A stretch of DNA of 64,000 bases, taken from assembly GCF_016642265.1 (NCBI RefSeq), contig NZ_MRXX01000015.1, positions 37,336 through 101,335 of the forward strand, written 5' to 3'. Under the pieces are notes generated by a model, which saw only the letters and a list, made by a program, of their open reading frames with translations, did no database searches and was not told where the DNA came from. The position numbers and the translations under genes are program-made. Positions 27,356 to 35,535 of the stretch are shown in pieces; within the stretch, counting starts at the first letter, position 1; the number at the start of each line of letters is the position of its first letter. Origin of the DNA: Streptococcus lactarius (GTDB lineage Bacteria; Bacillota; Bacilli; Lactobacillales; Streptococcaceae).

Positions 27356-28096
27356 ATGAAAAATTATATTTTTGCAGAAAATTTGAAACACAAACATAGC
27401 TTTTTGTTGAAGATATTACTCATTGCCCCGATTATAGCTTTACTAAATGCATTTGTATTAATGCCATCATATTTTAGCGTAAACGCATACAATTGGTGGT
27501 ATGTGATTTTAATGCCGGCAACTTTCGCTTTAATACCTGCAATGATGCATAGAAAAGAAGAGAGAAAATTAAACTACCGAGCAATTTTTCCACTCAATAT
27601 TGATTTAAAAAAGATATGGATTTCAAAAATATTAACAGCTTCAATTTATTTAAGTATAACTGCTATTTTGCATATGCTAGGAGTATTTGTTTTTCAATTT
27701 TTCATTGGAGAACAATTAACAGGAAACTATGCATTCACGACATTATTATTCGCAAGTGTATTATTGGTTATAACTAACATATGGCAAGTTCCATTTTGTT
27801 TTTTCCTGGCTAAAAAGTTTGGGTTTATAGCAAGCATTGTAGTAAATGCTGTATTAGGTCTTGTGTTAGGAATTTTGTTAGCTGACGGTTCTATGTGGAT
27901 TTATTGCCCTTATTCTTGGGGGATTAGATTGATGGTACCCGTTATGCGTATTTTACCGAACGGTATCCCAACAGAAGTATCAAATCCAATGATTTTAAAC
28001 ACATCCTTACTTGTTCCTTGTATTTTATCAATATGTTTGTTTACATTATTGACTTTCATTACTGCAAAATGGTTTTCTAAGCAAGAGGTGAAGTAA
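27356..28096 (+). CDS. ABC permease, lantibiotic-immunity (MutE/EpiE) type
   Basis: Six-helix membrane protein (246 aa) of the MutE/SpaE-like permease family. I use ATG 27356, with GAGGG about 9 nt upstream; an in-frame earlier start at 27335 lies inside the ATPase gene. N-terminal cytosolic ENLKHKHSF segment precedes the first helix (about 15-35), as in this family. The TAA overlaps the next ATG (TAATG), so the two permeases should be made at equal levels. With the ATPase it would form a transporter removing peptide antibiotics from the membrane. Confidence 0.82.
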   Translation: MKNYIFAENLKHKHSFLLKILLIAPIIALLNAFVLMPSYFSVNAYNWWYVILMPATFALIPAMMHRKEERKLNYRAIFPLNIDLKKIWISKILTASIYLSITAILHMLGVFVFQFFIGEQLTGNYAFTTLLFASVLLVITNIWQVPFCFFLAKKFGFIASIVVNAVLGLVLGILLADGSMWIYCPYSWGIRLMVPVMRILPNGIPTEVSNPMILNTSLLVPCILSICLFTLLTFITAKWFSKQEVK

Positions 28097-28836
28097 TGAT
28101 GAATATATTAAAATCAGAGTTTTATAAATTGAAGCATACTTGGATTCCATGGGCTCACTTTATCTTACCTGTTTTATATGCTCTAATATTTTATTGGGCA
28201 GCAACATTTACAAGTCTAAAAAATTTTTCTGATATGGATATCATACTGAATTATTTTGTGCTTTTAGGTGCTATCTTACCAATAATATTTGGTGTTATCA
28301 CATCTAAGGTTGTTGACATGGAAGCAAGTGCTGGACGATTTCAAGTGATTCTATCAACTACAAAATCCAGAAGTAAAGCTTATAGTGGAAAACTTATAAT
28401 GCTCTTATTGAGTTTCCTATTTTCTATAAGTTTAGCAGTTTTTATCTTTGCAATGCTATTTGGTAATCAAGGGACTATGGCTTGGTTAATTGAATTATTA
28501 TTAGTTTTTATAGGATGTTTATCTACATATATGATTCATTTGTGGGTATCAATTATGTTAGGTGGTGGTGCATCTATTGGATTGGGATTTGTAGAAACAT
28601 TGATTGCTTTACTTTCAATAACCAATTTAGGTGAAAACATCTGGTATTTTTTACCTTGTACTTGGGCATCGAGATTATCTGCAACATATATTGTTGGAAG
28701 TGAATTGGCTGATAGCTCATATTTAATTAAAGAGTTTACCATGTGGGGATATGTAGCAATACCTATTACAGTAGTCATTTTTACTGGCTCTTTATTATGG
28801 TTCAATAGGTGGGGTGGAAAGTCAATCAGTGAATAA
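28096..28836 (+). CDS. ABC permease, lantibiotic-immunity (MutG) type
   Basis: Second permease (246 aa), about six hydrophobic helices, with the LKSEFYKLKHTW N-terminus typical of this family. ATG 28096 or 28099 both fit; AGAGGTG is just upstream. Translationally coupled to the preceding permease. No lantibiotic precursor or modification gene is visible nearby, so this looks like a resistance or sensing module rather than a producer's cluster. Confidence 0.82.
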   Translation: MMNILKSEFYKLKHTWIPWAHFILPVLYALIFYWAATFTSLKNFSDMDIILNYFVLLGAILPIIFGVITSKVVDMEASAGRFQVILSTTKSRSKAYSGKLIMLLLSFLFSISLAVFIFAMLFGNQGTMAWLIELLLVFIGCLSTYMIHLWVSIMLGGGASIGLGFVETLIALLSITNLGENIWYFLPCTWASRLSATYIVGSELADSSYLIKEFTMWGYVAIPITVVIFTGSLLWFNRWGGKSISE

Positions 28837-28865
28837 TAGCTCTAAATGTATTTGTAAATGGAATA

Positions 28866-28874
28866 TGGTATAAT
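28866..28874 (+). promoter_or_regulatory. Extended -10 promoter for the two-component system
   Basis: TG-G-TATAAT about 35 nt before the response regulator ATG; no convincing -35. Confidence 0.6.
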
Positions 28875-28908
28875 AATAAAATATTTATAAATATGGAGGT
28901 AGTTTGGT

Positions 28909-29568
28909 ATGGCAAGAATTCTTGCTATAGATGATGAATTAGATATGCTGACTCTAATCAAGAATATTTTAATAAAAGGAGACCATATTGTTGATATTTA
29001 CCAAACCACGGTAGATATTGATGAAAATAGTTTGGGGAAATATGACTTAATATTACTTGATGTAATGATGCCAGAGGTTGATGGAATCAGCTATTGTAAA
29101 AATATACGTAGCAAAGTGGATTGTCCGATTATCTTTTTAACTGCAAAAGCAATGGAAACGGATATAGTAGATGGCTTATTAAGTGGAGGAGATGACTATA
29201 TTACCAAACCATTTGGTGTTGGTGAATTGTTAGCAAGGGTAGAAGCTCATCTGAGAAGAGAACAAAGAGAAAAACATTCGAGTTTAAACCTAGGGAATAT
29301 AAGATTTGATTTATCCTCCAATCAAGTATTTGTGAAGGAGGAAGAAATTCATCTGACAAAGTCTGAATATCAAATTTCGAAGCTTTTAGCAAAGAGAAAG
29401 GGACAAGTTTTTTCAAGAGAACAAATATATGAAATGATTTTTGGATTTGATGGGATTGGTGATTCTTCTGCCATATCAGAACATGTAAAAAATATTAGAG
29501 CAAAGTTCTTAAAATTTGGTGAAAATCCAATTTCTACAGTTTGGGGGATTGGTTATAAATGGAATTAA
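28909..29568 (+). CDS. OmpR-type response regulator (NisR/SpaR-like)
   Basis: 219-aa response regulator. Receiver domain residues 1-115 with the acidic DDE pair near the N-terminus, phosphoacceptor Asp in LLDVMMPEVDG (about 48-58) and TKPF Lys (about 99); the C-terminal winged helix (about 125-219) ends in GYKW. GGAGGT is well placed before ATG 28909. It overlaps the kinase gene by 10 nt and lies just after the ABC genes, whose transcription it probably activates on sensing a peptide antibiotic. Confidence 0.9.
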   Translation: MARILAIDDELDMLTLIKNILIKGDHIVDIYQTTVDIDENSLGKYDLILLDVMMPEVDGISYCKNIRSKVDCPIIFLTAKAMETDIVDGLLSGGDDYITKPFGVGELLARVEAHLRREQREKHSSLNLGNIRFDLSSNQVFVKEEEIHLTKSEYQISKLLAKRKGQVFSREQIYEMIFGFDGIGDSSAISEHVKNIRAKFLKFGENPISTVWGIGYKWN

Positions 29569-30926
29569 TTAGAAAAGGACAGTCACTCAAAATAGTATTT
29601 CTTAAATACTTAATGACTGTTGGAGTTGGTTTAGGATGTGCCATCGTACTAGCTTTATTAACTTTTACAGCGTTTTATAGTGTTGGTTTGATTATTCCGG
29701 CTAACCATACAGAAAATTTATTACAAGAAAATAAATATAAAATTTTAAATAAAATAGACTTTGATGAAGCATTGATACCTAAAGGAGCTAGCTATATGTT
29801 TTTATCGCCAGATGGTGAAGTGATAAAAACTAATATGGATGAAGCTATTCAACTGAAAGCTAAGAATTTTCACAATCATGAGGGATTTTCAACTCCATCT
29901 TCTTCATTTATAGAATTTAAAAGGAATGATGGATATGTATTAATCCATTATTCACTAGAGCCACACTACAATAATGATTGGATGGAAAAATATTTCCCTA
30001 GCGTAGATTTACTATTAATATTTTTATTAATCATTTTCTTTTTAATGAGTGCATTTGTGGCTACTCTAATCTGGGCAAAACGAATAACAAGGCAATTATC
30101 GCCAATGCTAGAGGCATCAGATAAAATCGCCAACCAAGAATTAGACTTTGAAATAGGAAGTTCAAATATCAAAGAATTTAATGATGTCTTAAATAGCCTT
30201 GATATAATGAAAAAAGCCTTAAGTGATTCATTAAGAGAAAATTGGATTAAAGAAGAGAATAAGAGAAGTCAGATATCGGCATTAATGCATGACTTAAAAA
30301 CTCCGGTTTCTATTGTCCAAGGTAATGCTGAATTGTTAAAGGTAACTGATCTAACTGATGAACAAAAAGATTATGTAGAGTACATTATAAAAAATTCAAC
30401 ACGTATATCAGATTATACAAAAGCTCTGATGGAGATGAATCAGTCAATTAAATTAAACTCGTTGAATTTAAAAAAAGTAAAGGTGTCAGAAATAATCGAA
30501 AGAGTTAGTGAAATAGCGAGAGAGATTACACTAATACATGACCGTACTATATCTAAATCTATTAATTGTGAAGATTCAGATGTAATGATAGATGTACAAT
30601 TATTTGAAAGAGTCATTCAAAATATATTTAGTAATGCTATTCAATATTCACCAGACAAATCCAACATTGAATTACTAATAATGACTACAGATAAGATACT
30701 TTCAATATCTGTGATAGACGAAGGCCCAGGATTTTCTAATGAGGATTTAAAACGAGGAACGGAGCAATTTTACCGTGGAGATAAGAGTAGACATTCAGCT
30801 ACAAACTATGGTTTAGGTTTATATAATTCTTGGAAAATAATGATATTACATAATGGACGCATCATATTAGAAAACAACTCGGATAAACATGGTGCAAGTG
30901 TAAAGTTAGAATTACCATTACTATAA
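29559..30926 (+). CDS. Sensor histidine kinase (NisK/SpaK-like)
   Basis: 455-aa membrane kinase. TM1 about residues 14-42, extracellular loop about 43-140, TM2 about 150-172, then HAMP-like linker. The H-box ALMHDLKTPVS (about 241-251) holds the phosphorylated His. ATPase motifs: N-box SNAIQYSP, G1 DEGPGFS, G2 GLGLYNSW. Partner of the upstream regulator. A terminator follows at 31120-31146. The ligand is unknown; the ABC neighbours suggest a cationic peptide antibiotic. Confidence 0.9.
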   Translation: MELIRKGQSLKIVFLKYLMTVGVGLGCAIVLALLTFTAFYSVGLIIPANHTENLLQENKYKILNKIDFDEALIPKGASYMFLSPDGEVIKTNMDEAIQLKAKNFHNHEGFSTPSSSFIEFKRNDGYVLIHYSLEPHYNNDWMEKYFPSVDLLLIFLLIIFFLMSAFVATLIWAKRITRQLSPMLEASDKIANQELDFEIGSSNIKEFNDVLNSLDIMKKALSDSLRENWIKEENKRSQISALMHDLKTPVSIVQGNAELLKVTDLTDEQKDYVEYIIKNSTRISDYTKALMEMNQSIKLNSLNLKKVKVSEIIERVSEIAREITLIHDRTISKSINCEDSDVMIDVQLFERVIQNIFSNAIQYSPDKSNIELLIMTTDKILSISVIDEGPGFSNEDLKRGTEQFYRGDKSRHSATNYGLGLYNSWKIMILHNGRIILENNSDKHGASVKLELPLL

Positions 30927-31119
30927 TAGAACAGGAATTGTTTTCAAATGGAATTTATTAAAAATATATCCTTTTTGCTTTTGGTGTAGAATAGAAAATT
31001 TACTCCGCTATCAAGCAAGAATCGTACATAGTAGAAAGCTAAATGAACTTTGATAACTGAACAAATTCTAAAAGTTAACTTATAAATTTCTAGAAGGAAC
31101 GGAAGAAAATCTGTGTTTA

Positions 31120-31146
31120 ACTGCAACTAGTAAGTTGCAGTTTTTT
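31120..31146 (+). terminator. Terminator after the sensor kinase gene
   Basis: ACTGCAAC pairs with GTTGCAGT, loop of 6, then T-run. Confidence 0.85.
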
Positions 31147-31157
31147 ATTTTGAATAA

Positions 31158-31166
31158 TGATATAAT
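31158..31166 (+). promoter_or_regulatory. Extended -10 promoter upstream of the APH-type gene
   Basis: TG-A-TATAAT. The transcript would include the small frame at 31226-31345 and the kinase at 31454. Confidence 0.55.
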
Positions 31167-31225
31167 AGGACAAGAAAAAAATGAAAACGCTATATATTTG
31201 AAAGTTGATTAGGAAACCAGGAAGT

Positions 31226-31345
31226 ATGGAAACAATCGATATGATTATTAAATCATCAACTGAATTTTATAACGATTTAGTTTATCAGCTTTCAGATACG
31301 GTGAGACACATTTTAATTTTATTATTAGGGAAAGCAACTAGATAG
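31226..31345 (+). CDS. Possible 39-aa peptide
   Basis: Small frame starting METIDMIIKS with AGGAAG closely upstream and lying just behind a promoter. It contains a hydrophobic stretch ILILLLG near the C-terminus. No family recognised. It may be a leader peptide, a small toxin-like peptide or chance. Confidence 0.25.
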   Translation: METIDMIIKSSTEFYNDLVYQLSDTVRHILILLLGKATR

Positions 31346-31453
31346 CGCATTATTAAGATATTTTTGCATATAGGAAACTAAAGTGTAGACGAACTGGATG
31401 GGTTACTAGTGAAAACTGCAAGAAGTGTTGGAAAGTGAATCGGAGAGTGCTTG

Positions 31454-32332
31454 ATGGATTTTAGTAGTAAGATAGCCATAAATAAAGGCTGGTCAGATGA
31501 TAAGAAATATTGTGTGACAGATCAAAATCAGCAAAAATATTTCTTGCGTGTTTCTGATAAGGAGAAGTTAGATTCTAAAAAATTTGAATTTGATATGATG
31601 GAGAAAGTAGCTTCTCTTGGAATTCCGATGTGTAAACCAATTAGCATTGAACTCTGCGATGACGAAGTTCATTCTTTACATGAATGGATAGACGGGAAGG
31701 ATGCAAGAGAGATCATTTTAACTGTTTCGAAAGAACAACAATACACTTACGGAGTAGAAGCAGGAAGTATCCTTCGAAAAATTCATTCACTCCCTATTAC
31801 AGAAGTTCGTGAAGATTGGGAGGTTTTTTATAATCGAAAAATTGATGACAAAATCTCCAAATACAAAGAATGTCCCGTTCAATATGAAAATGGTCAGACC
31901 TTTATTGAGTTTTTAAATGCAAATAGAGAATTGTTAAAAGATAGACCTCAGGTTTTCCAACATGGAGATTATCATATCGGGAATTTCATGATTGGTGAAG
32001 ATGGAGAAATTTATGTCATTGACTTTGATCGATTTGATCTTGGAGATCCTTGGGAGGAATTCAATCGTATTGTATGGTCTGCTCAAGTCTCTCCCTCTTT
32101 TGCGTCTGGTATGATAGATGGATATTTTGATCATAAGGTTCCGGATTTATTTTGGAAGCTTCTCGCTATCTATATTCTAAGTAACTTAGTGGGAGCACTT
32201 CCCTGGGCTGTACCTTACGGAGTTGAAGAAATAGCAGTAATGCAAAATCAAGCTAAGGAAATTTTAGAATGGTATGATGATATGAAGCAAATCATTCCTA
32301 GTTGGTATTTGATTGAGAAAAAAGCTGAATAA
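31454..32332 (+). CDS. APH-fold aminoglycoside/choline-kinase-like phosphotransferase
   Basis: 292-aa kinase of the aminoglycoside phosphotransferase (APH) family. Catalytic loop HGDYHIGN (H170, D172, N177) and metal-binding DFDRFDLGDP (about 190-199) are intact; the N-lobe has the expected Lys/Glu region. GGAGAG is 7 nt before ATG 31454; the TTG at 31451 is less likely. Members of this family phosphorylate aminoglycosides, macrolides or metabolites. The substrate cannot be assigned and resistance should not be assumed. The stretch 32333-32536 downstream holds only a short decayed frame. Confidence 0.82.
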   Translation: MDFSSKIAINKGWSDDKKYCVTDQNQQKYFLRVSDKEKLDSKKFEFDMMEKVASLGIPMCKPISIELCDDEVHSLHEWIDGKDAREIILTVSKEQQYTYGVEAGSILRKIHSLPITEVREDWEVFYNRKIDDKISKYKECPVQYENGQTFIEFLNANRELLKDRPQVFQHGDYHIGNFMIGEDGEIYVIDFDRFDLGDPWEEFNRIVWSAQVSPSFASGMIDGYFDHKVPDLFWKLLAIYILSNLVGALPWAVPYGVEEIAVMQNQAKEILEWYDDMKQIIPSWYLIEKKAE

Positions 32333-32536
32333 TAAAAGAGTTGATTAAAGAAGAATTTGGTAGTTGGGACGTTAAAAGTAAAGAGACTCAACAAGTTTAC
32401 AAGTTAGCAAGTAAATTTTTTAAGTGACAATTATCAGCTATAAAGTTGAAAAATGGTAACTATAAAATAGTTTCATTCTACATTTTAATTTTAAACAACA
32501 ACTCAGTTACTTTCGTTCTTTAATATAGGAGTATAC

Positions 32537-32656
32537 TAGCACCACATGTTGAGTGTGTAAGTTTGTTAGTGAAACGTAGCTAAATCTCTCGCTTTTTTAT
32601 TTCAAAGCTCCAGTGGAGCTTTGAACTCCCAAACCTTTTGAGTCCCACAGATGCAT
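32537..32656 (+). repeat. Structured repeat left of the AbiF module
   Basis: Two blocks shared with 34785-34874: block 1 at 32537-32576 (about 5 of 40 differences) and block 2 at 32629-32656 (2 of 28). Between them is a perfect 11-bp hairpin (32601-32611 with 32615-32625) whose sequence is not shared with the other copy. Could be an RNA or a recombination site. Confidence 0.7.
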
Positions 32657-32833
32657 TATAACGGGGCTGTAGCATTGATGTCAAAACTTTCACCTCCTAT
32701 ATAAACAAATTCTATCCAACGTTTAAAAAGGATCAGTAGCTGATAATATATAGCGGTTTGCATCGTGACGACAAGTAGGTGGATTACGATTATTTGTAAT
32801 TTATAAAATCTATGATGAGAGGTACGTGATTAG

Positions 32834-33031
32834 AGGTATCAAGTAATTTTTATTTTGCTAGAGCAAGCAACAAATCTTCTTCATAAGGACTATGCTAAGC
32901 AGATGTATCAGATACTAGATTTAGATAAATTTGAATGAGTTATGATGAATCAACTTCTAGACCACATCAGCATTTAAGAGGATAGGAAAATTAGAGTACC
33001 CTTCACAGAGGGAACTGAGGTACAGTTATAG
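32834..33031 (+). pseudogene. Decayed gene fragment, recombinase-like C-terminus
   Basis: One frame interrupted by two stops reads ...KQMYQILDLDKFE, then VMMNQLLDHISI, then EDRKIRVPFTEGTEVQL. The end looks like the beta-strand tail of a serine recombinase, but the assignment is tentative. It ends like the fragment at 25477-25662. Confidence 0.45.
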
Positions 33032-33039
33032 AAAAAGAA

Positions 33040-33079
33040 AGGCTGTAATAACAGCTGGAAAACATTTTCGTTACAGCCT
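33040..33079 (+). terminator. Hairpin after the decayed fragment
   Basis: Perfect 9-bp arms AGGCTGTAA and TTACAGCCT separated by 22 nt, with a T-run about 10 nt further on. Possible terminator, weak because of the gap. Confidence 0.4.
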
Positions 33080-33160
33080 AATTTGCGTTTTTGTGGTATA
33101 CTGAAATTGTTGAATGACTTTGAAAGTAAACAAGAAAAATAACTATTAAGGCTTTTATAT

Positions 33161-33188
33161 TTGATAGTTATATTTTCGAAAATATAAT
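33161..33188 (+). promoter_or_regulatory. AbiF-like gene promoter with embedded 20-bp palindrome
   Basis: TTGATA at 33161-33166, 16-nt spacer, TATAAT at 33183-33188. A perfect palindrome at 33168-33187 (TTATATTTTCGAAAATATAA) fills the spacer and covers most of the -10, a classic operator position. Confidence 0.65.
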
Positions 33189-33221
33189 ATAATCAAAGAT
33201 ATTGCAGATGGATAATAAAAT

Positions 33222-34424
33222 ATGACTAGAGAAAAAGCGTTTAAAACTATTGAAGAGCAGATTTTGATTCAACGGGGCAGGAATTTGAAGATTACCGATG
33301 AGCCAGGGATGGTAAGTTTTATTCAGCAGAAAAATTATTTTAATTCTATAAATGGTTTTGAAACTATTTTTTTGGAGACCTCTAACCCTAAAAAATATAT
33401 GAAAAGAGTCTCTTTTAAAGATTTTGAGAGAATATACACATTGGATAGAAATATAGCTAAGTACCTATTTCAAGAAATCGAAAAGATTGAGGTTGAACTG
33501 AAGTCGAGAATTGCATACGAATTTTCAAAAGTTCATTGCAATAATGGTATTGCTTCTAACTTAAAGTATTTAGATATCAATTGTTATGTGCTACCGATAG
33601 CACACAATCGAAATTCTTTTACAGAGTATTTTTATACTCATGGAGATAATAAAAAAACGCATTCTTTTTTTAGAGTGCATACTATTTCTGCCAAGATTAA
33701 AGATGTAATGTTTACAGGTAAAATTAGTACCTCTCATACTCGTAACGGAGATGTATATTACAACCTAGAAGGTGATTTTGATGGAATAGTTGATGACCTT
33801 AAAATAAATCAATATCGAGGGAGATTTTCAATAAAAGCTTCTAATACTCCTAGTAATATTTCTTCATTAAACGGTTCTATGAATGTGACGATTCAAATTA
33901 ATAACATAGAGGGAAGATTTTTTGAATTATCTTATTCAGACTTCTGTAAAATTAAATATCCATATATTTCTAGCTATAAAAATCCTCCGCTTTGGGTTAT
34001 TATTGATACACTAATGTTGAATGACTTGCTGGTTTTATTCCAAGGATTAGACATTGCTATACAAAATAAAATTATGAGTGAGATGGGATTTGATTCCTCT
34101 ATTAGTGGGAGTCGAGAAAAATTCATTAACGCTTGTGAAATACTGCGTGAGTTGAGAAACCAATTGGCACACTTTGGTCTCATAACCAGATATAGGACGG
34201 GAAATAGTATTCTAATCAATAGACTTTTTATCTCTGATTTGTTACTTACTCCTAAAAGGAATAATAGAGTTTTAAAGTTTTATCAAGGTTTAAAAATTTT
34301 AAATTCTTTTAATAGATTCTCTCTTAAAAGGATTGATCGAGCTATTCAATCATATTATTTAAAAAATATGTTACTATTGAAGTTTGATATTAATAAAAAT
34401 TTTTTTAATAGAATTGGCAAGTAA
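33222..34424 (+). CDS. AbiF/AbiD-type (Abi_2) abortive-infection protein, HEPN motif
   Basis: 400-aa protein of the Abi_2 family, phage-exclusion proteins of lactic acid bacteria that stop infected cells. Family features: NYFNSINGFETIFLE (about 38-52), the FKDFERIYTLDRNIAKYLFQEIEKIE block, NPPLWVIIDTL, and a C-terminal HEPN-like RNQLAH (R312, H317), the Rx4H signature of RNA-cleaving HEPN folds. Start ATG 33222 has only weak ribosome binding (GGAT). Directly downstream is a small structured RNA with its own promoter, as reported for AbiF genes. The gene is AT-rich and bounded by repeats. Confidence 0.82.
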   Translation: MTREKAFKTIEEQILIQRGRNLKITDEPGMVSFIQQKNYFNSINGFETIFLETSNPKKYMKRVSFKDFERIYTLDRNIAKYLFQEIEKIEVELKSRIAYEFSKVHCNNGIASNLKYLDINCYVLPIAHNRNSFTEYFYTHGDNKKTHSFFRVHTISAKIKDVMFTGKISTSHTRNGDVYYNLEGDFDGIVDDLKINQYRGRFSIKASNTPSNISSLNGSMNVTIQINNIEGRFFELSYSDFCKIKYPYISSYKNPPLWVIIDTLMLNDLLVLFQGLDIAIQNKIMSEMGFDSSISGSREKFINACEILRELRNQLAHFGLITRYRTGNSILINRLFISDLLLTPKRNNRVLKFYQGLKILNSFNRFSLKRIDRAIQSYYLKNMLLLKFDINKNFFNRIGK

Positions 34425-34427
34425 GTG

Positions 34428-34456
34428 TTGCAAAAAGTTGCTGGTTATGATAGAAT
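34428..34456 (+). promoter_or_regulatory. Promoter of the small RNA next to AbiF
   Basis: TTGCAA at 34428-34433, 17-nt spacer, TAGAAT at 34451-34456; a near-consensus sigma-A promoter starting 4 nt after the AbiF stop, with no gene behind it. Confidence 0.75.
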
Positions 34457-34462
34457 AATATA

Positions 34463-34555
34463 GTTATATTTTAGTGCCACGACGGCGTGAAATCCTTGAA
34501 AGAGGTTTTCAAAAAGTCATAAGGGGGAAGGTTAATAAACTTTCCTCCTTATTTT
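34463..34555 (+). ncRNA. Small structured RNA paired with the AbiF-like gene
   Basis: About 90 nt from the predicted start to the terminator. It holds hairpin CACG-ACGG-CGTG (34478-34489), a second CCTT-GAAA-GAGG hairpin, and a strong terminator stem (34521-34550) followed by a T-rich tail. An AbiF-associated RNA motif has been reported beside such genes; position and shape fit, but I cannot confirm the family. It may act as antitoxin or repressor of AbiF. Confidence 0.7.
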
Positions 34556-34784
34556 ATTTATTTAGATAAGTTGAAAATAGTGTTGAAGATGTTTGATTTC
34601 TGAAGTACCTTGAATTGTATAGAGTTTACATGCAGTTTAGAATTTCTGATTTATTATCCAGAGGATAGAACCGCTTATTGAAGATATTTTAGAAAGTTAG
34701 TCATTACCAAAGTTAATATTTATTTCTACAGTATAATTCTAAAATCACTTTTTTTCTCTTTCGTCTATTAGTATAGAAAAAAGC

Positions 34785-34874
34785 TAACACTACATGTGGA
34801 GTGTGAGAGTTTGTTAGTGAAACGAAACTAATCCTCAAAAGGTTTCCCAAAACTTTTGAGTCCCACAGACGCAT
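34785..34874 (+). repeat. Structured repeat right of the AbiF module
   Basis: Second copy of the element at 32537-32656: shared blocks 34785-34824 and 34847-34874, with a different hairpin between and overlapping them (CTCAAAAG with CTTTTGAG). Confidence 0.7.
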
Positions 34875-35057
34875 CATGAGGAGAAATCATGAGGGATATT
34901 ATCAGTTGAATAAGTAAGAGTATAATCTACATCTCCAAAGTAGGAGTGGCTAGTTCCAGCAGAAAGACCTTCATAGGTTTTATAACTGAATAGATCGACT
35001 TACTTTGTTGTCGAATTTTTCCTGTTCTTCAAGTAATTCTGAGGAATAGACGACAAC
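34874..35057 (-). pseudogene. Decayed gene remnants on the minus strand
   Basis: Minus-strand frames read VVVYSSELLEEQEKFDNKVS... up to a stop at 34980-34982, then in another frame YEGLSAGTSHSYFGDVDY... to a stop at 34874-34876. They look like broken pieces of former coding sequence; I do not recognise the family. Confidence 0.35.
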
Positions 35058-35174
35058 TTTAAAATCAAATAAGCTAAAAACGCTCTAAAATCATTAAATT
35101 GATATTAAAGTGTTTTTTATTGTCAAAATATACAATTGAAAAAATTTCCAGCTTTTTTAAAATCACTATCTCAG

Positions 35175-35203
35175 ATGACAATTTAATCAAAATATGATAT
35201 AAT
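35175..35203 (+). promoter_or_regulatory. Promoter of the recombination cassette leader
   Basis: ATGACA at 35175-35180, 17-nt spacer, TG-A-TATAAT ending at 35203. A start near 35210 would give a leader of about 325 nt before the first recombinase gene. Confidence 0.7.
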
Positions 35204-35262
35204 ACAGAAAAAGTAAAAATAACAAAAGTAACTTACAAAAGTAAAAGAAAAAAAGTAAATAG

Positions 35263-35476
35263 ATAGCCACGGCGGATATTCCTTTCATCGTTTAGAAGGA
35301 GTTGCTGTGGTTATCGTTGTTGCTGAGCTAATTAATTGCTCTTATTACTTTGATGAAGTTACTTTTATTATTGAATTAATTTAAATAATAATAACGATCA
35401 ATGAAAGTACTCATCGATATTCCCTTTATGCAGTTTAGAGCACAAAGGAAAATGGTACTGATTTGATCGTTTTTTT
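35263..35476 (+). ncRNA. Structured leader RNA upstream of the recombinase operon
   Basis: Two elaborate folds. First, 35263-35273 pairs with 35304-35314 (11 bp with G-U pairs) enclosing TCCTT/AAGGA. Second, ACGATCA (35394-35400) pairs with TGATCGT (35464-35470), enclosing AGTAC/GTACT and CCTTT/AAAGG, then seven T's, as in an intrinsic terminator. Both inner loops contain GTTTAGA. This suggests a transcription-attenuation leader or an independent RNA of about 270 nt. Confidence 0.65.
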
Positions 35477-35535
35477 GTGTATTGACATCCTAAACCCCAG
35501 TCAGAACCTTCAGTCATATTAAACAAGGAGATAAC

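Noticed and set aside
31454-32332. Aminoglycoside resistance call for the APH-fold kinase
   Set aside because: The fold is clear but the family includes many metabolic kinases; nothing in the sequence points to a specific antibiotic.
33512-33524. TACGAATT inside the AbiF gene as another competence box
   Set aside because: Last base differs from the consensus octamer, it lies within coding sequence and has no T-rich upstream tract.
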